Shown: positions 23,509 to 31,104 of the stretch, in pieces
Layout: every line of letters begins with the position of its first letter
Position numbering within the stretch: the stretch's first letter is position 1
NCBI GenBank assembly: GCA_001515955.1
Contig: LOES01000149.1
Location: 1-33,539 of the forward strand
Length of the DNA stretch: 33,539 nucleotides
Origin: Clostridia bacterium BRH_c25
Lineage (GTDB): Bacteria > Bacillota_A > Clostridia > Lutisporales > Lutisporaceae
Direction of reading: 5' to 3'
Made by a program: the position numbers and the translations under genes
Notes under the pieces: generated by a model
Databases searched by the model: none
What the model was told of the DNA's origin: nothing
Seen by the model: only the letters and a program-made list of their open reading frames with translations

Positions 23509-24477
23509 TTATCCGGCAAGTGGACAGGCTACAAAATGTCCTTTCAGGATTTCGCGAAATTCTATATCGCTCTTAGTACATGTGTCAAAGCAATATGGAC
23601 ATCTCTGTGCAAAACGGCAGCCGGGCTTGGGATCAACCGGACTGGTTACTTCCCCGCGGATAACCTGTATTTTCTTGTTGCGCATTGAAATATCGGGAAT
23701 AGGTATAGCCGCGAGAAGCGCTTTGGTATATGGATGCTGCGGATTGCGGAACAGCTCTCTGGAATCAGCCTTTTCAACGCATTGCCCCAGATACATAACC
23801 ATGATTTCATCAGATATATGCTTGACGACGGAAAGATCATGGGTGATAAACATATATGTAAGACCCATGCTTTCCTGAAGGTCCATCAGGAGGTTCAGTA
23901 TTTGTGCCTGAATGGAAACATCAAGGGCCGAAACCGGCTCATCGCAAACAATGAATTTAGGATCAAGAGCCAGAGCCCGAGCTATTCCTATGCGCTGTCT
24001 TCTTCCACCGTCGAGTTCATGAGGATATGCATTATAAAGTCTTTCAGCAAGACCTACCGTTTCCATCAGAAAGTCTATCCTCTTAAGTAAATCATTTTTA
24101 TTCTCATAAGTTTTATTGACAATCATAGGCTCTGCAATGATATCAGAAACTGTCAAGCGGGGATTTATGCTTGAATAAGGATCCTGAAAAATAATCTGCA
24201 TATCCTTACGCACAGCCCGCATGCTTTCTTTACTATACTTTGAAATATCGTCACCGTTGAAGAAAATTTCTCCGCTGGTAGGCTCCAGGAGTCTGAGTAT
24301 GGTTCTTCCCAAGGTACTTTTTCCGCAGCCCGACTCACCGACGATGCCCATGGTTTTGCCCCCATCAATTTTCAGCGATATGTTATCGACTGCATGTAAA
24401 AGAGATTTTTTTACCTTGAAGTATTTTTTAAGATTTTTTACTTCAATTACAGGGATTTGATTAGTTTGTGTCAACAT
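23509..24477 (-). CDS. Oligopeptide/dipeptide ABC transporter ATPase (OppF/DppF type)
   Basis: This is the second ATPase of the peptide importer, 322 residues. Walker A is GESGCGKSTLGRTIL, the Q-loop IIFQDPYSSINPRL, Walker B FIVCDEPVSALDVSIQAQIL and the switch histidine FITHDLSVV. The ABC signature reads LDGGRRQR instead of the usual LSGGQRQR. The C-terminus has the oligopeptide-transporter zinc/iron-sulfur-like Cys region (GCRFAQRCPYCFDTC). The ATG at 24477 follows AAGGAGG. It starts 14 bases after the OppD-type gene. The changed signature also occurs in some DppF proteins, so it need not mean loss of activity. Confidence 0.92.
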   Translation of the reverse strand: MLTQTNQIPVIEVKNLKKYFKVKKSLLHAVDNISLKIDGGKTMGIVGESGCGKSTLGRTILRLLEPTSGEIFFNGDDISKYSKESMRAVRKDMQIIFQDPYSSINPRLTVSDIIAEPMIVNKTYENKNDLLKRIDFLMETVGLAERLYNAYPHELDGGRRQRIGIARALALDPKFIVCDEPVSALDVSIQAQILNLLMDLQESMGLTYMFITHDLSVVKHISDEIMVMYLGQCVEKADSRELFRNPQHPYTKALLAAIPIPDISMRNKKIQVIRGEVTSPVDPKPGCRFAQRCPYCFDTCTKSDIEFREILKGHFVACPLAG

Positions 24478-24491
24478 ACTCCGGCCTCCTT

Positions 24492-25475
24492 CTAAGATAT
24501 CCCGTCTGTAAAGAGATGGCAGACGATGCTGTGTGTTCCTTCAACATATTCACCTGGTTGCTTTTCTTTGCAGATATTCATACATCTTGGACATCTTGGT
24601 GAAAACTTACAGCCCTTGGGGAGGTTTGTAGGATCAGGAATAAGTCCTTCGATAGCGGTAAGTCTGTCAGTTTCAACAGTAAGGTTGGGGATTGAGCCAA
24701 AAAGTCCCTTCGTGTACGGATGTCTTTTATTGGATATAAAAATATCTTCAGCAGTTCCACATTCAATTATCTCACCTGCATACATAACGGCAACCTTATC
24801 GCAGATCTGTGCGACAATTCCCAGATCATGCGTGATCATGACCATAGCCATCCCAAGCTTTTCCCTTAATTCACCCATCATAGCAAGAACCTGTGCTTGA
24901 ATGGTAACATCAAGGGCGGTGGTAGGCTCATCTGCAATAAGTAATTCGGGTTGGCAAGCAAGGGCAATGGCTATAACCACCCGCTGCTTCATTCCACCGG
25001 AAAACTGGTGAGGATACTCATTTTTGCGAGTTGCCGGTATGCCTACTAATTCAAGGGTTTCCTCCACCTTTTTATCAATCAATAATTTGGATTTATTATC
25101 TTTGTTGTGATAGATAAGTGCCTCGGCAATTTGTTCTCCAACTGTAAGTATAGGATTAAGAGAGGTCATAGGGTCCTGAAATATCATAGATATCCTTGCC
25201 CCACGAACTGTTTCGCGCATTTCAACCTCGGGTATGTCAAGCAGGTTCCTGCCAACAAAATCAATGCTTCCGCCGGCTATCTTCCCTATTCTGTCCGGCA
25301 GTAAACGCATGATTGCCAGTGCAGTGGTTGTTTTACCGGCTCCTGTCTCCCCGACAATTCCAATGGTTTCTCCTCTATTCAAGGTAAGGTTGATTTTATT
25401 TACCGCATACACAGTTTCGGTATCAGTCTCGTAAACCACTTCCAGATCCTTTATTTCGAGCAGTTTTTCACTCAT
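24492..25475 (-). CDS. Oligopeptide/dipeptide ABC transporter ATPase (OppD/DppD type)
   Basis: This is the first ATPase of the peptide importer, 327 residues. It has Walker [20 protein letters not shown], the Q-loop [20 protein letters not shown], a canonical signature [17 protein letters not shown], Walker [21 protein letters not shown], the switch histidine [10 protein letters not shown], and the C-terminal oligopeptide-transporter Cys region ([15 protein letters not shown]). The ATG at 25475 follows AAAGGAG. It pairs with the OppF-type ATPase immediately downstream; the asymmetric signatures suggest unequal roles for the two ATP sites. Confidence 0.94.
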   Translation of the reverse strand: MSEKLLEIKDLEVVYETDTETVYAVNKINLTLNRGETIGIVGETGAGKTTTALAIMRLLPDRIGKIAGGSIDFVGRNLLDIPEVEMRETVRGARISMIFQDPMTSLNPILTVGEQIAEALIYHNKDNKSKLLIDKKVEETLELVGIPATRKNEYPHQFSGGMKQRVVIAIALACQPELLIADEPTTALDVTIQAQVLAMMGELREKLGMAMVMITHDLGIVAQICDKVAVMYAGEIIECGTAEDIFISNKRHPYTKGLFGSIPNLTVETDRLTAIEGLIPDPTNLPKGCKFSPRCPRCMNICKEKQPGEYVEGTHSIVCHLFTDGIS

Positions 25476-25558
25476 ACTTTCAACTACTCCTTTCCAGTAA
25501 ATTTGGTATAATATATATCAACTTCCTGATTAATTGCAAATTCAACTGTACTATATTA

Positions 25559-26455
25559 TTAGCTCCTAAGCTTAGGATCAAGAGCGTCACGCAAGCCGTC
25601 ACCAAGAAGATTGAAGGAAAGTGCTGTGAGAATAATGGATACACCAGGGAAAATAAGCAGATACGGCGCAATCCTCATATACTCTCTGGCCTCTGAAAGC
25701 ATAGTGCCCCACTCCGGTGTAGGCGGCTGAACACCCATTCCTATAAAGCTCAGTCCCGATGCCTGCAAAATCATGCTGGCTATACTGGATGTTGTCTGTA
25801 CGATGATAGGGCCAATTGCATTAGGAAGAATGTGCTTAAAGATAATTCTAGGGTCCCGCGTTCCACAGGCATGTGCTGCCTCGATAAAGTCCATTTCAAC
25901 AACGGTGAGAACAACAGAACGAATAAGCCGGACAAAGCCCGGAATACTGGAAATGGAAATGGCAATAAGCAGATTGATCATACCGGGACCTAGGGCAGCA
26001 ACGATTGTAAGTGCAAGAAGAGTACCTGGTATTGCTGTAAGCATGTCCATAAGACGCATGATAGTATTGTCAATTCTGCCGCCGTAAAAGGCAGCACAAG
26101 CGCCGAGAATGCCACCAAACAAAAGTGAAATACCCGCTGTGACAAAGCCTATTGTGAGAGAAATTCTCGCTCCGTAAAGTACCCGGGCAAATAAGTCCCG
26201 TCCATATGCATCCGTTCCGAAAATATGTTCGGCCGTCGGACCTGTAAGTCTTATGGCTGCTTTTTGCGTCGTAACATTTGACTCTGGTGATATAACATTT
26301 GCGAAGATTGCTGCTGTTCCGAATATTATCAGAATAACAAGGCCGATCATGGCACCTTTGTTCTTCCGCATTCTTCTCCAAACCTCTTTTAACATGCTCT
26401 TTTTTTTGGTTCTGAGCTTTATGTTATGATCGCTGACCCTTATATCTGTATTCAT
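25559..26455 (-). CDS. Oligopeptide/dipeptide ABC transporter permease (OppC/DppC type)
   Basis: This 298-residue membrane permease has the OppC/DppC layout: a short N-terminal tail, MLKEVWRRMRKNKGAMIGLV leading into the first membrane helix, HIFGTDAYGRDLFARVLYGA, and the cytoplasmic EAA loop (VVEMDFIEAAHACGTRDPRI) followed by FKHILPNAIGPIIVQ that docks on the ATPases. The C-terminus reads FNLLGDGLRDALDPKLRS, normal for the family. The ATG at 26455 has GGAGG seven bases upstream; the open frame to 26512 would overlap the OppB gene. It comes between the OppB and OppD genes, as in standard dpp/opp operons. Confidence 0.94.
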   Translation of the reverse strand: MNTDIRVSDHNIKLRTKKKSMLKEVWRRMRKNKGAMIGLVILIIFGTAAIFANVISPESNVTTQKAAIRLTGPTAEHIFGTDAYGRDLFARVLYGARISLTIGFVTAGISLLFGGILGACAAFYGGRIDNTIMRLMDMLTAIPGTLLALTIVAALGPGMINLLIAISISSIPGFVRLIRSVVLTVVEMDFIEAAHACGTRDPRIIFKHILPNAIGPIIVQTTSSIASMILQASGLSFIGMGVQPPTPEWGTMLSEAREYMRIAPYLLIFPGVSIILTALSFNLLGDGLRDALDPKLRS

Positions 26456-26468
26456 TTTTATACCTCCG

Positions 26469-27401
26469 TTATCGGGAATATTTTGCTTTAATACGGGGAT
26501 CGATAAATGCATAAAGCAAATCTACAGCCAGCATGATCAAGCTGAACAAGGCAGCAAGGAAAACTGTGCTTGCAAGCACAATGGGAGTGTCCTTCTGGCG
26601 TATACCCTGTACGATAAGAGTGCCAAGCCCGGGCATTGAAAAAACCGTTTCAGTTATAACAGCACCGCCAAGCAGGCCTCCAAAGGATGTTGCTGTAGTC
26701 GTAATAATCGGAAGCAGTGCATTTTTTAAAGCATGCTTGATGATAACTATATTCTGAGGAACGCCCTTTGCCTTTGCAGTTCTTATATATTCCTGACGGA
26801 TCGTTTCCAGCATGGTCGAGCGTGTCATGCGAAGCTGGCTGCCGGCATAGGGGAGCCCCAAGGTTATCATTGGCAGAATATAGTTTTTCCAGCTTTGAAT
26901 TCCGCTGGACGGAAACCAACCGAGCTTTAGAGCAAATATAAAAATAAGCATCATTCCTAACCAGAAGGGCGGGATAGCTGCCAAAAGCATAGCGGTAACA
27001 CGGGAAGAATTGTCTATTGCCGAATACTGCTTTACAGCAGAAATAACGCCAAGGGGTATGCCGATCAGTGTCGCAGCAAAAATACCGTTAAAGGCAATTT
27101 TTATACTGGTAGGTACCCGGACAATTACATCTTTAAAAACCGGCTTGCCCGTCCGGTAGGAGGTGCCGAAATCAAGCTCGAAAATGGCTTTATAGAGATA
27201 GTCCGCAAATCTCGTCAAAAACGGGCGGTCATTTCCAAGCTCATGATTAAGCTGATCAACCGCTTCTTGCGGAGCAGACTCGCCAAGAATTATTCTTGCA
27301 GGATCCCCGGGAGTAAGAGCCATAATTGTGAAGATAATAAAAATTACTCCTAATAGAACTGGTATTAGCAGCAGTAACCGTTTCAAGACATATCTTACCA
27401 T
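26469..27401 (-). CDS. Oligopeptide/dipeptide ABC transporter permease (OppB/DppB type)
   Basis: This 310-residue membrane permease has the OppB/DppB marks: VRYVLKRLLLLIPVLLGVIF as first helix, TPGDPARIILGESAP, DFGTSYRTGKPVFKDVIVRV, the EAA loop (TRSTMLETIRQEYIRTAKAK) with GVPQNIVIIKHALKNALLPI, and VFSMPGLGTLIVQGIRQKDTP. The ATG at 27401 follows GAGGAGGG; a start at 27416 lacks a ribosome site. It lies 161 bases after the binding-protein gene with a hairpin between them, the usual way such operons keep binding protein in excess of permease. Confidence 0.94.
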   Translation of the reverse strand: MVRYVLKRLLLLIPVLLGVIFIIFTIMALTPGDPARIILGESAPQEAVDQLNHELGNDRPFLTRFADYLYKAIFELDFGTSYRTGKPVFKDVIVRVPTSIKIAFNGIFAATLIGIPLGVISAVKQYSAIDNSSRVTAMLLAAIPPFWLGMMLIFIFALKLGWFPSSGIQSWKNYILPMITLGLPYAGSQLRMTRSTMLETIRQEYIRTAKAKGVPQNIVIIKHALKNALLPIITTTATSFGGLLGGAVITETVFSMPGLGTLIVQGIRQKDTPIVLASTVFLAALFSLIMLAVDLLYAFIDPRIKAKYSR

Positions 27402-27495
27402 AAACACCCTCCTCATTTTTTAAAACTTTACTATGAATGTCAGAATATCACAGTAATGCTCATAAAAGCAACAATTCATCATGGAGCTTAATAAT

Positions 27496-27529
27496 ATTGC
27501 GGAGTTCGGAATAACCGGAACTCCGCAAT
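27496..27529 (-). other. Stem-loop between the binding-protein and permease genes
   Basis: ATTGCGGAGTTC and GAACTCCGCAAT form a perfect 12-bp stem, extended by GG/CC with one bulge, around a short loop. There is no T-run, so it is more likely an mRNA-stabilising or partial-attenuation hairpin at the 3' end of the binding-protein message than a full terminator. Confidence 0.7.
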
Positions 27530-27562
27530 GATATGCTTTGGAATTAACTGCAGATAATATTG

Positions 27563-29092
27563 TTAATTCCAACTCCATTCATAGATGTACCATGGGCGCC
27601 CGGATGACAAGTGAGGAACTGCATTGAGCTCTTTGTTCCAAACATATGGAATCTGCTTATGGAAGATAGGGATAAGGGGGGCCTCTTCAGTTATAATGGA
27701 GATAACCTCTCTGTAGTATTCCTTTCTCTTTGCATTGTCAAGGGTGGAATCGGCTATTGCAAACAACTCATCCACTCTCTTGTTGCTGTAAAATGACATA
27801 TTGCCGGAGCCTATTCCACTTTCTGTGTAGTATCTGCTGTTATAAGCAAAGTCATTTGTATAACCGCCGCCCATGCTGCTAATAGTGTAATTGCCGGCAC
27901 TTGCATCGGAAACAGTTGTTTCAGACTTCTGAAGCTCCAGTTTACAGCCAATATCGGCAAGACTCTGCTGAAAAATCTGAGCGATTTTCTCATGGTAGCC
28001 GGGAAGCAGCGTCATTATTCCCAGATCCAGCCCGTTGGGATAACCTGCCTCCGCAAGCAGTTCCTTGGCTTTTTCCAGATCATATGTATAATCAACCGCG
28101 TCTGAGAAATCAACACCAAATGAATTTTCAGCAGCTAACAGCTTTGAAGGAACTGCAAGGCCTTCATAAGCAACGGAAATCATCGTCTCCTTGTCGGCAG
28201 CATAATTCAAGGCTTGGCGAACAAGTATGCTGTCAAAGGGTGCCTTTGTGTTGTTAAGCAGAATATATGCGGTATGGAGTGTGGGACAGAGCTTTGTGTT
28301 GAATTTTCCGGATGCCTCAAGGCCTGCAAATGAGGACGGATTGTAGCACATAGCAAAATCAAGCTCGCCGGCCTCGAAGGAGACCATTGCTGTGGTAGCT
28401 TCTGTGATAACCTTGAAGGTGACATCCTTGATTGAAGCAGGGCCCAGGCGATAGTCATCAAATCTGGTCATTTTTGTCTCTGTGTTCATATCAAAGGAAA
28501 CCAGCTTATATGGGCCTGTACCGCAAGCCTGCTCACGAATAAGCTCGCCATTTTCATTGCAGAACTTTTCGTTAACAATCATAACCTCGGCAGTATTGGC
28601 AAGGAATGATGCATACACATACTTAAGCTTTATATTTATTGTATAATCATCAACCGCTTCAATATTGTCAATCATATTTGTATAGCTAATCATGTTGGCA
28701 TTTTTCATGGCTTTGTTATAGCTATATACTACGTCTGATGCTTTAAGCTCCTCACCGTTATGAAACTTGACTCCCTCTTCAAGCTTCAAGGTATAGGTCA
28801 AGCCATCATCACTGGCGGACCATTCCTTGGCGAGAGCAGGATTCACATTACCAGCGTCATCAATAATGGTAAGTGACTCAAACATCTGGTTGAAAAGGTA
28901 CATATCCACATATGCACCGGAGTCGTGCGGGTCAAGTGTCTTCCAGACCCCTTCACAGTAGACAATTACATCCTCACGTTTGGTTGAGTCCGACCCGGTA
29001 GGATCGGTTGCTGCTGTGCTGCTGCTCTGGCAGCCTGTAATAAGCACTGAAAATATCATGATGACGGTCAAAAGCAAGGCTAATCTTTTCAT
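27563..29092 (-). CDS. Peptide-binding lipoprotein of the ABC importer (OppA/DppA, SBP family 5)
   Basis: This extracytoplasmic binding protein of 509 residues captures the transporter's substrate. A signal peptide (MKRLALLLTVIMIFSVLITG) ends at the lipobox with Cys21, followed by a Ser/Thr-rich linker. Family 5 hallmarks are WKTLDPHDSGAYVDMYLFNQ, ESLTIIDDAGNVNPALAKEW, YTLKLEEGVKFHNGEELKAS followed by DVVYSYNKAM, GTGPYKLVSFD, and LVRQALNYAADKETMISVAY. The start follows AAGGAGGAAGAAAG. Its neighbours, two D-aminoacylases, suggest it binds N-acyl-D-amino acids or D-residue peptides, but binding specificity cannot be read directly. Confidence 0.94.
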   Translation of the reverse strand: MKRLALLLTVIMIFSVLITGCQSSSTAATDPTGSDSTKREDVIVYCEGVWKTLDPHDSGAYVDMYLFNQMFESLTIIDDAGNVNPALAKEWSASDDGLTYTLKLEEGVKFHNGEELKASDVVYSYNKAMKNANMISYTNMIDNIEAVDDYTINIKLKYVYASFLANTAEVMIVNEKFCNENGELIREQACGTGPYKLVSFDMNTETKMTRFDDYRLGPASIKDVTFKVITEATTAMVSFEAGELDFAMCYNPSSFAGLEASGKFNTKLCPTLHTAYILLNNTKAPFDSILVRQALNYAADKETMISVAYEGLAVPSKLLAAENSFGVDFSDAVDYTYDLEKAKELLAEAGYPNGLDLGIMTLLPGYHEKIAQIFQQSLADIGCKLELQKSETTVSDASAGNYTISSMGGGYTNDFAYNSRYYTESGIGSGNMSFYSNKRVDELFAIADSTLDNAKRKEYYREVISIITEEAPLIPIFHKQIPYVWNKELNAVPHLSSGRPWYIYEWSWN

Positions 29093-29123
29093 CTTTCTTC
29101 CTCCTTAATATTTGGTTGGTGTT

Positions 29124-29146
29124 AATCTATTTAACTTTAATAGATT
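29124..29146. repeat. Inverted repeat upstream of the binding-protein gene
   Basis: AATCTATT (29124-29131) and AATAGATT (29139-29146) are perfect complements around seven bases, about 30 bases upstream of the binding-protein start. It is either a leader hairpin or a small operator. No strong promoter is obvious in the 110-base gap after deacylase 2. Confidence 0.4.
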
Positions 29147-29202
29147 GCAAGACAACACTTAACCCTCCATTTTTATATAAAACTCAAGGACAGCTATGGT
29201 AC

Positions 29203-30801
29203 TTAGCTTCTTCTCATAACCTTCCCCGGGGTTTTGCCGGTAAACTTACTTTCTTTAATCACTATTTGTCCATTGACGATTACATGGTTTATTCCGACCG
29301 GATCTTTAAACGGGTCCTCAAAGCTTGCCCCATCAATAATAATGTCAGGGTTGAACAAAACAAGATCCGCATCCATGCCTTCCCTTATCAGCCCCTTATA
29401 TTGCATATTAAACCGGGCTGCAGGGAATGAAGTCATTTTCCTTACTGCATCTTCCAGTGTTAATGTCCCTTCCTCACGTACATACTTGCCAAGCACTCTT
29501 GGAAATGTCCCGTTTGTACGGGGATGGCACTTTGCTCCGGGGGCTACAGGGATGGAATCCGAACCTATCATAACCAATGGGTTCTTCATAACATCCTTTA
29601 TATCATCTTCAGACATCATGAAGTAGCAGGCATTATCCGAACCATTATTTAAAACAATAATATCAAGGGCCGCCTCTATTGGATCTTTTCCTGTCATTGC
29701 TCCGATTTCTTCAAGGTTTTTCCCCTCATACTCAGGGGTAGCAGGAGTATAAACAACAAGTATACCCTTTGGACCTCCGCTCTGGTGTAAATAATTCTCC
29801 CAATCGCCTTCATTTTTAACATCCTTGATTACTTTTTCTCTTAAAACAGGGTCCTGCAGTCTTTTCACCACTTTTGCAATTCCACCCTCTTGAATCCAAG
29901 GAGGAAGTATTGCTCTTAAAGTAGTACTTGCTGCGTAATACGGATATTGATCTATTGTCATATCCACGCCTCGTCTTCTTGCTTCTTCTACAAGCTTGAC
30001 AGTATCGTTGACAAGCCCCCAATTTTTTTTACCGCAAACCTTATGATGGTGTATCTGACATGCTATACCGGCCTTTTCTGCGACATTGATCAGTTCTTCA
30101 ACAGCTTTTACTACATTATCAGATTCGTTGCGTATATGAGAAAGATATATACCGTTATACTCTCGAAGAGCCTTGGCTGCTTCAACAAGCTCCTCCGGTT
30201 CCGAGTACACTCCCGGGGGATATATAAGCCCGCTGCTCATCCCAAATGCGCCCTGGGCCATTGCATCCTTTACCAGTTGCCTCATTTCTTCAATCTCTTC
30301 TTTTCCGGGCTTGCGAGGATCAAATCCCATAACATTCAGCCTTATTGTCCCCTGCCCTACAAAAGCCCCAATATTAGTTCCCAATTGGAGCTTTTCCAAG
30401 GCATCCAAATAATCACCAAAGGACTGCCAATTATAATCAGGATTTGCACCCGCTTTTATAAATCCCGCGTATTTATCCAGCATTTCTGCTTTTTCAGTTT
30501 TTATAGGCGCCGCACTAAGGCCACATGGACCTATCATCTGAGTAGTTACACCCTGCTTCAGTTTGGAGACCATAATTGAATCTCTAAAAAGAAGGAAGTC
30601 GGAATGACAATGGCAGTCAATGAAACCCGGGGATAAAACCTGTCCATTTGCATCAATTGTTTCTGTACTATTCACATCTGCCGGCAGTTTGCCGACATAA
30701 TCAATTTTACCGTTTTTTACTCCAATATCTCCCCGAAACCAGGGACTGCCGGTTCCATCTACTATCTTTGAATTCCTTATGACTAAATCATAAAGTGCCA
30801 A
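29203..30801 (-). CDS. N-acyl-D-amino-acid deacylase (D-aminoacylase), copy 2
   Basis: This is a second amidohydrolase of the D-aminoacylase group, 532 residues if it starts at the TTG at 30801, which has GAGGGTG six bases upstream; a GTG at 30810 would place the ribosome site over the start. It has YDLVIRNSKIVDGTGSPWF, the metal site SPGFIDCHCHSDFLL (two His), the bridging Cys in TTQMIGPCGLS, YLSHIRNESDN, ACQIHHHKVC and MIGSDSIPVAP with the catalytic Asp. The C-terminus ends GINHVIVNGQIVIKESKFTG. It shares the motif set of copy 1 but differs throughout (for example GPCGLS versus GQCGSS), so the two are diverged paralogs with probably different acyl-amino-acid preferences. It is the first gene after the operator region. 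Confidence 0.9.
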   Translation of the reverse strand: MALYDLVIRNSKIVDGTGSPWFRGDIGVKNGKIDYVGKLPADVNSTETIDANGQVLSPGFIDCHCHSDFLLFRDSIMVSKLKQGVTTQMIGPCGLSAAPIKTEKAEMLDKYAGFIKAGANPDYNWQSFGDYLDALEKLQLGTNIGAFVGQGTIRLNVMGFDPRKPGKEEIEEMRQLVKDAMAQGAFGMSSGLIYPPGVYSEPEELVEAAKALREYNGIYLSHIRNESDNVVKAVEELINVAEKAGIACQIHHHKVCGKKNWGLVNDTVKLVEEARRRGVDMTIDQYPYYAASTTLRAILPPWIQEGGIAKVVKRLQDPVLREKVIKDVKNEGDWENYLHQSGGPKGILVVYTPATPEYEGKNLEEIGAMTGKDPIEAALDIIVLNNGSDNACYFMMSEDDIKDVMKNPLVMIGSDSIPVAPGAKCHPRTNGTFPRVLGKYVREEGTLTLEDAVRKMTSFPAARFNMQYKGLIREGMDADLVLFNPDIIIDGASFEDPFKDPVGINHVIVNGQIVIKESKFTGKTPGKVMRRS

Positions 30802-30860
30802 AAAATACACCCTCTTGCATAATTATTTTTTTGTCGATAAAGATATTGAACGCATTTAAG

Positions 30861-30889
30861 ATATTACATCGGGTATAGTGCGAATTCAA
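30861..30889 (-). promoter_or_regulatory. Predicted promoter of deacylase 2 and the transporter
   Basis: On the minus strand TTGAAT (30884-30889) and TAATAT (30861-30866) lie 17 bases apart. The -10 is a weak match (4 of 6), as expected for a promoter that needs an activator, and three palindromes lie just upstream of it. Confidence 0.5.
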
Positions 30890-30905
30890 TAACAATCAAG
30901 GAAAC

Positions 30906-30972
30906 ATTTCGCGAAATTTGAATTAAAAATGTAAAATGTTTTTCGCGAAATATATAGAACCCTTTCGCGAAA
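30906..30972. promoter_or_regulatory. Cluster of three TTTCGCGAAA palindromes (operators)
   Basis: Identical 10-bp palindromes TTTCGCGAAA occur at 30907-30916 (extended to ATTTCGCGAAAT), 30941-30950 and 30963-30972. Centre-to-centre distances are 34 and 22 bases, close to three and two helical turns. If transcription starts near 30854, the sites are centred near -57, -91 and -113, typical of activator binding. The PucR-type protein encoded just upstream is the obvious candidate, by inference. Confidence 0.7.
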
Positions 30973-31067
30973 TCGTACATTGAGTGTAAGTATTGCCAGT
31001 CATCCAAACACCTAGGTTTAAAACTATAATATCACTATCATTCAAGTTTAGCTTTGTACCCCGAATA

Positions 31068-31104
31068 CAAAAATAATGGTTGAGTACTGTACTACTCAAC
31101 CATT
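31068..31104 (-). terminator. Rho-independent terminator at the end of the PucR-type gene
   Basis: On the minus strand AATGGTTGAGTA pairs with TACTCAACCATT (12-bp stem, six-base loop), then ATTTTTG follows. The stem begins in the last codons of the regulator gene, so the regulator is transcribed separately from deacylase 2 and the transporter. Confidence 0.85.

Noticed and set aside
23549..23560. ATTTCGCGAAAT palindrome identical to the promoter-region sites
   Set aside because: It lies inside the coding end of the OppF-type gene, where it encodes part of EFREILKG; without promoter context it is most simply chance.
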